Source of the DNA: Clostridium_AM sp963780135
Lineage (GTDB): Bacteria; Bacillota; Clostridia; Clostridiales; Clostridiaceae
Length of the DNA stretch: 64,000 nucleotides
NCBI GenBank assembly: GCA_963780135.1
Contig: CAWAAR010000003.1
Location: 3,100,001 to 3,164,000, forward strand
Direction of reading: 5' to 3'
Under the pieces are notes generated by a model. That model was given only the letters and a program-made list of their open reading frames with translations. It was not told the DNA's origin and ran no database searches. Position 1 is the first letter of the stretch; the number at the start of each line of letters is the position of its first letter. Below, in pieces: positions 63,667 through 64,000 of this stretch. Both the position numbers and the translations under genes were made by a program.

Positions 63667-63706
63667 AAAGAACTTATATTATTAGAAATAGTGGTATAAG
63701 TTCTTT
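63667..63706 (+). terminator. Terminator of the KGGAGR two-gene unit
   Basis: The perfect 12-bp arms AAAGAACTTATA and TATAAGTTCTTT. It separates the pair from the gene that starts at 63804. Confidence 0.82.
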
Positions 63707-63803
63707 CTTATATACATGTACTGATTTTGTATGACACTATAGTAGATACTATTTTATAACAGAATGTGATAAAATATATTAAAAAGGAAGAAAGAGGGTT
63801 ATT

Positions 63804-64000
63804 ATGAATAATATTGAGGAAAATAATAAATTTGAATTAGCATTAACTACAGCATTGAAAATACCAGGTGTAAAAGTAGATAGGGCTGGTTTTTTAATAA
63901 AGGAGTTAAGCAACCATGTTTCAGAAGAAAAAATAAATCAAGCTATTAAGTCAAATACAATAGAGGCAGGAATTGATTTGAATTTATTAGACAAATTAGC
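63804..64000 (+). CDS. Partial gene at right edge, unidentified
   Basis: An ATG after GAAAGAGGG opens a frame that runs off the window. The first 65 residues include ELALTTALKIPGVKVDRAGF and IKSNTIEAGIDLNLLDKLA. They are hydrophilic and helical, with no motif in view. I have a vague memory of a family starting with PGVKVDR-type sequence before a membrane region, but cannot name it. It is a separate unit from the KGGAGR pair because a terminator intervenes. Confidence 0.65.
   Translation, partial: MNNIEENNKFELALTTALKIPGVKVDRAGFLIKELSNHVSEEKINQAIKSNTIEAGIDLNLLDKL

Overview
This window looks like a low-GC (roughly 30%) Clostridium sensu stricto chromosome, probably from an acetogen or solventogen relative. 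The signs are AT-rich codon use, strong AGGAGG-type ribosome binding sites, many T-tailed hairpin terminators, an EtfAB/lactate dehydrogenase cluster, CWB2 surface proteins, NapH-like ferredoxin membrane proteins and clostridial Rpn/AAA-nuclease repeat genes. No tRNA, rRNA or CRISPR array was seen. The species call is inference.

Layout. 1-3.4 kb: an Rpn-type PD-(D/E)XK nuclease gene flanked by duplicated hairpins and a duplicated 3' fragment of itself, then TraX and a decayed nitroreductase. 3.5-9.4 kb: a MtaA/UroD-type corrinoid methyltransferase, a 1029-residue MalT-like STAND regulator with a SARP-type winged-helix output, and an orphan MinD. 9.4-11.5 kb: a truncated serine hydrolase and a CWB2 surface protein. 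11.8-22.3 kb: accessory redox and detoxification genes (two alpha/beta hydrolases, a HigBA toxin-antitoxin pair, EthD and nitronate-monooxygenase proteins, an NmrA-type oxidoreductase, a CrtC-like lipocalin) interleaved with three TetR and one LysR regulators, most of them divergent from a likely target. 22.5-30.6 kb: a LytTR regulator with a frameshifted 7TMR-DISM/GHKL kinase, then a 310-bp direct repeat bracketing a broken AAA/PD-(D/E)XK (DUF1703-type) gene and a large multidomain surface protein, an HxlR regulator and an IS66 remnant. 31-44 kb: a soluble chemotaxis-type protein, a NapH-like iron-sulfur membrane protein with a frameshifted DUF2202 lipoprotein, an OmpR-type two-component system, an RND efflux pair, and an erythromycin-esterase family protein. 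44.3-52.2 kb: a small-protein/retropepsin pair, then a lactate-oxidation operon (etfB-etfA-lactate permease-FAD lactate dehydrogenase-acyl-CoA dehydrogenase) preceded by a crotonase pseudogene and two TGGT-N3-ACCA operators. 52.5-64 kb: gene relics, an intact DUF1703-type gene, a UvrD helicase with an embedded DEDDh exonuclease, MerR/GyrI/VOC genes and, at the right edge, a translationally coupled pair made of a small helical protein and a ParA-like ATPase whose P-loop lysine is arginine (KGGAGRT). The last pair is the best candidate here for a poorly described, defence-like system.

The window is rich in pseudogenes. At least nine genes are decayed or split: nitroreductase, serine hydrolase, GHKL kinase, two DUF1703 copies, DUF2202, crotonase, GNAT and a kinase fragment. 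Two of the splits lie in short A-runs, so assembly error must be excluded for those. Small palindromic elements recur throughout.
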